Shown here: piece by piece, positions 62,177 through 64,000 of the stretch
Numbering within the stretch: position 1 is the stretch's first letter
How the letters are laid out: the number at the start of each line of letters is the position of its first letter
NCBI RefSeq assembly: GCF_009695865.1
Contig: NZ_VUNB01000002.1
Coordinates: 1-64,000, forward strand
DNA: 64,000 nucleotides
Reading direction: 5' to 3'
Source of the DNA: Allobaileyella intestinalis
GTDB taxonomy: Bacteria; Bacillota; Clostridia; Peptostreptococcales; Anaerovoracaceae
Notes under the pieces: generated by a model
What the model was told of the DNA's origin: nothing
Database searches by the model: none
Seen by the model: the letters and a program-made list of their open reading frames with translations, nothing else
Position numbers and translations under genes: made by a program

Positions 62177-63916
62177 ATGTATTCAGGTGCGGATCTGAAA
62201 AGCGAAGCATTTAATGAATATTGCAGATGGATGCGGGTCAAGAGCATGGACCCTGATACCAGGAGAGAGATTCAGTCCATGATCACGAACATGGATATGA
62301 TCTACGAACGGTTCAGCTCCAGGCTGTCTTTTGGCACGGCCGGCCTCAGGGCTCCCCTGGGAGCAGGCACCAACAGAATGAATCTCTATACTGTAGCTGC
62401 CGCAGCAAGAGGTTTTGCCCGGTGGATCAAGGCGCGGGGCGGCGCTGACAAAGGAATTGTGATTTCCTATGATTCGAGGAACCAGTCAGAAGCCTTTGCC
62501 GAAATGACCGCCAGAATGGCTGCAGACGAAGGGGTTCAGGTGTACTTGTCAGACACCTTGAGACCTGTTCCCATGCTGTCATATGCAATAAATCTTTATG
62601 ATGCAGCAGGAGGAGTGATGATCACAGCATCTCACAATCCTGCAGAATACAACGGTTTTAAAGCCTACGGAGATGACGGCGCTCAGCTCATGCCCGAGGC
62701 TGCCGCAGAAGTTAGCACAGCCATAGAGCAGGTGGGGGATATTTTTTCAGTAATAAACGATTCCCTTACCTTCAGACAGCTGCGCCACAACGGAATGATA
62801 GAATACGCAGGGGCCAATCTTGACTACAGGTACGACAATCTGATTCTGGAAAAACTCAGATCGGATCAGGTGCCGGAAGAGGCGAAGAAGAACCTGCGCA
62901 TTGTTTATACGCCCCTTAACGGTGCGGGAAACCACCATGTGCGGAGGCTTCTTGGAAAACTGGGATTCGAAACAGTTGCGGTGGTGCCGGAACAGGAGCT
63001 GCCTGACGGAGATTTTCCAAGTCTCAGAGTTCCGAATCCCGAGTACGAGGACACTTTTGACAAGGCCATCGAGCTGGCAAAGGTCACCATGGCAGATCTT
63101 ATTATCGCCACAGATCCGGATTCAGACCGGCTGGGGGTGGCTGTGCCTGACCAGGACGGAGAATACTGCGTGCTTACAGGAAACCAGATCGGTACCTTGC
63201 TGATGGAATACATCCTGGGTTCCAGAACCATGAGAGGGGTGATGAAAGAAAACAGCTTCTGCATCGCTTCCATTGTTTCCACGAAAATGCCAAGGTACAT
63301 TTGCAGGCGTTACGGGCTGGAGCTGAAGGAAACCCTCACCGGTTCCCGGTTCACCGCTCAGGCCATCAGAGAAGGCAGTGAGGCTGGCCAGGACTTTGTC
63401 TTCGGCTTTGAGGAAGGCAACGGGTACATGTTCAGCACCGGTATCCTGGACAAGGACGGAGTGGCAGCGGCAATAGTTTTCGCCCAGATGGCAGCCATGT
63501 CCAAATCCGTAGGTCAGAGGCTCTACGATCAGCTGAGAGGAATCTATTCCCTGTATAAATATCCTGCGGAAAAAAACTTTTCCATCAAGGTGGAAGGCAG
63601 CGGCTACAGGGAGAAAATGAACAGAGCCATGGACCGTCTCCGCTCCATGGGCAGAGACATAGATCTGGGGCCACAGACAGAAATTGTTGAGCTTAAAGAC
63701 TATCAGCCTGAAACAGACATGCTCTACTACAACCTGGAAGGCGGCGGCTGGATGGCCGTCAGACCATCAGGAACAGAGCCGAAAATAAAGATTTACGTGG
63801 GACTCTACGGAGACGAACAATCCCCTGAAGAAGAAGCCGAAGCATTGAGCGCAAAGGTATACAGGCTGATAGACAGCCTTTTGAAAGAGCCGGATATTTC
63901 CGGCGATAACCAGTGA
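62177..63916 (+). CDS. pgcA: Phosphoglucomutase/phosphomannomutase (PgcA-like)
   Basis: This alpha-D-phosphohexomutase interconverts glucose-6- and glucose-1-phosphate, feeding cell-wall polymer and glycolipid synthesis. The 579-residue length matches B. subtilis PgcA (581). Motifs are SFGTAGLRAPLGAGTNRMN, the phosphoserine loop TASHNPAEYNG, the metal loop DPDSDRLG, the sugar loop FEEGNGYM and phosphate-binding RPSGTEPKIKIY. It lies 126 nt after glmS, a gap containing a tandem ACAAGTACAG, so it may be cotranscribed. Confidence 0.93.
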   Translation: MYSGADLKSEAFNEYCRWMRVKSMDPDTRREIQSMITNMDMIYERFSSRLSFGTAGLRAPLGAGTNRMNLYTVAAAARGFARWIKARGGADKGIVISYDSRNQSEAFAEMTARMAADEGVQVYLSDTLRPVPMLSYAINLYDAAGGVMITASHNPAEYNGFKAYGDDGAQLMPEAAAEVSTAIEQVGDIFSVINDSLTFRQLRHNGMIEYAGANLDYRYDNLILEKLRSDQVPEEAKKNLRIVYTPLNGAGNHHVRRLLGKLGFETVAVVPEQELPDGDFPSLRVPNPEYEDTFDKAIELAKVTMADLIIATDPDSDRLGVAVPDQDGEYCVLTGNQIGTLLMEYILGSRTMRGVMKENSFCIASIVSTKMPRYICRRYGLELKETLTGSRFTAQAIREGSEAGQDFVFGFEEGNGYMFSTGILDKDGVAAAIVFAQMAAMSKSVGQRLYDQLRGIYSLYKYPAEKNFSIKVEGSGYREKMNRAMDRLRSMGRDIDLGPQTEIVELKDYQPETDMLYYNLEGGGWMAVRPSGTEPKIKIYVGLYGDEQSPEEEAEALSAKVYRLIDSLLKEPDISGDNQ

Positions 63917-63955
63917 ATTAAAGATTAACCATAGTATTTAGCATCAGAGGCGTGA

Positions 63956-64000
63956 ATGAACAAAGATAAAAAGCCGGGAAAAGAAATATATGATTTACGG
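63956..64000 (+). CDS. Start of a gene cut by the window end
   Basis: ATG 63956 has AGAGG 5 nt upstream and opens a frame of 15 codons (MNKDKKPGKEIYDLR) that continues past the window edge. The product cannot be identified. Confidence 0.5.
   Translation, partial: MNKDKKPGKEIYDLR

Overview
The window looks like chromosomal DNA of a strictly anaerobic, Gram-positive (monoderm) Clostridia-type Firmicute. The evidence is strong AGGAGG-type ribosome binding sites, the cdaA-cdaR-glmM-glmS operon, RecD2, YhaM, long-form HPF with a raiA-type structured RNA beside comFC, the [FeFe]-hydrogenase maturase HydF, cell-wall sorting signals and an LD-transpeptidase. A family such as Anaerovoracaceae (Family XIII) would fit, but that is a guess from gene content. 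TAG, TAA and TGA are all used as ordinary stops.

Layout. 1-1.65 kb: promoter, tRNA-Thr(GGT) and tuf. 1.65-3.8 kb: structured leader, MFS exporter and gamma-carbonic anhydrase. 4-6.4 kb: PC4-like DNA-binding protein and a Cna-B surface protein. 6.4-10 kb: nucleoside kinase, MtaB and a HIT protein. 10-16.5 kb: a two-gene surface-protein operon whose first gene has an in-frame amber codon and whose second encodes a 1453-residue multidomain adhesin or pilin. 16.6-20.1 kb: membrane protein, TcdA and a Na/Pi transporter. 20.1-20.4 kb: a previously uncalled 26-residue gene on the minus strand. 20.5-33.4 kb: a LysR regulator, a NhaC antiporter, a 1629-residue HD/helical-repeat/NadD-like/GNAT-like/PRTase-like protein, an LDH-like protein and a flavodoxin-like protein, then a LysR-LytTR-GHKL regulatory operon. 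33.4-34.5 kb: a convergent WYL regulator. 34.7-43.7 kb: a complete histidine operon led by a TrpR-like regulator (YerC/HisR) with a HisZ-HisG fusion. 44-45.2 kb: LD-transpeptidase. 46.2-52.3 kb: hydF, nadE, a PAP2-like protein, yhaM and recD2. 52.4-54.1 kb: hpf (minus strand), comFC and raiA-type RNA. 54.2-55.5 kb: fumC. 56.7-63.9 kb: cdaA-cdaR-glmM-glmS and pgcA, linking c-di-AMP synthesis with UDP-GlcNAc precursor supply.

The two most unusual items are these. (1) Two intergenic arrays, at 45.3-45.96 and 55.72-56.28 kb, are built from the same imperfect palindrome (AGCAGTAGTAA ... TTAGTACTGCT) at exactly 53-bp spacing, about five DNA turns; in the second array the units alternate to give a 106-bp higher-order repeat. 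(2) The giant multidomain nucleotide-handling protein sits in a co-oriented gene cluster with two Rossmann/flavodoxin-type partners, flanked by LysR regulators. Gene starts were adjusted where a ribosome binding site clearly favours an internal start.
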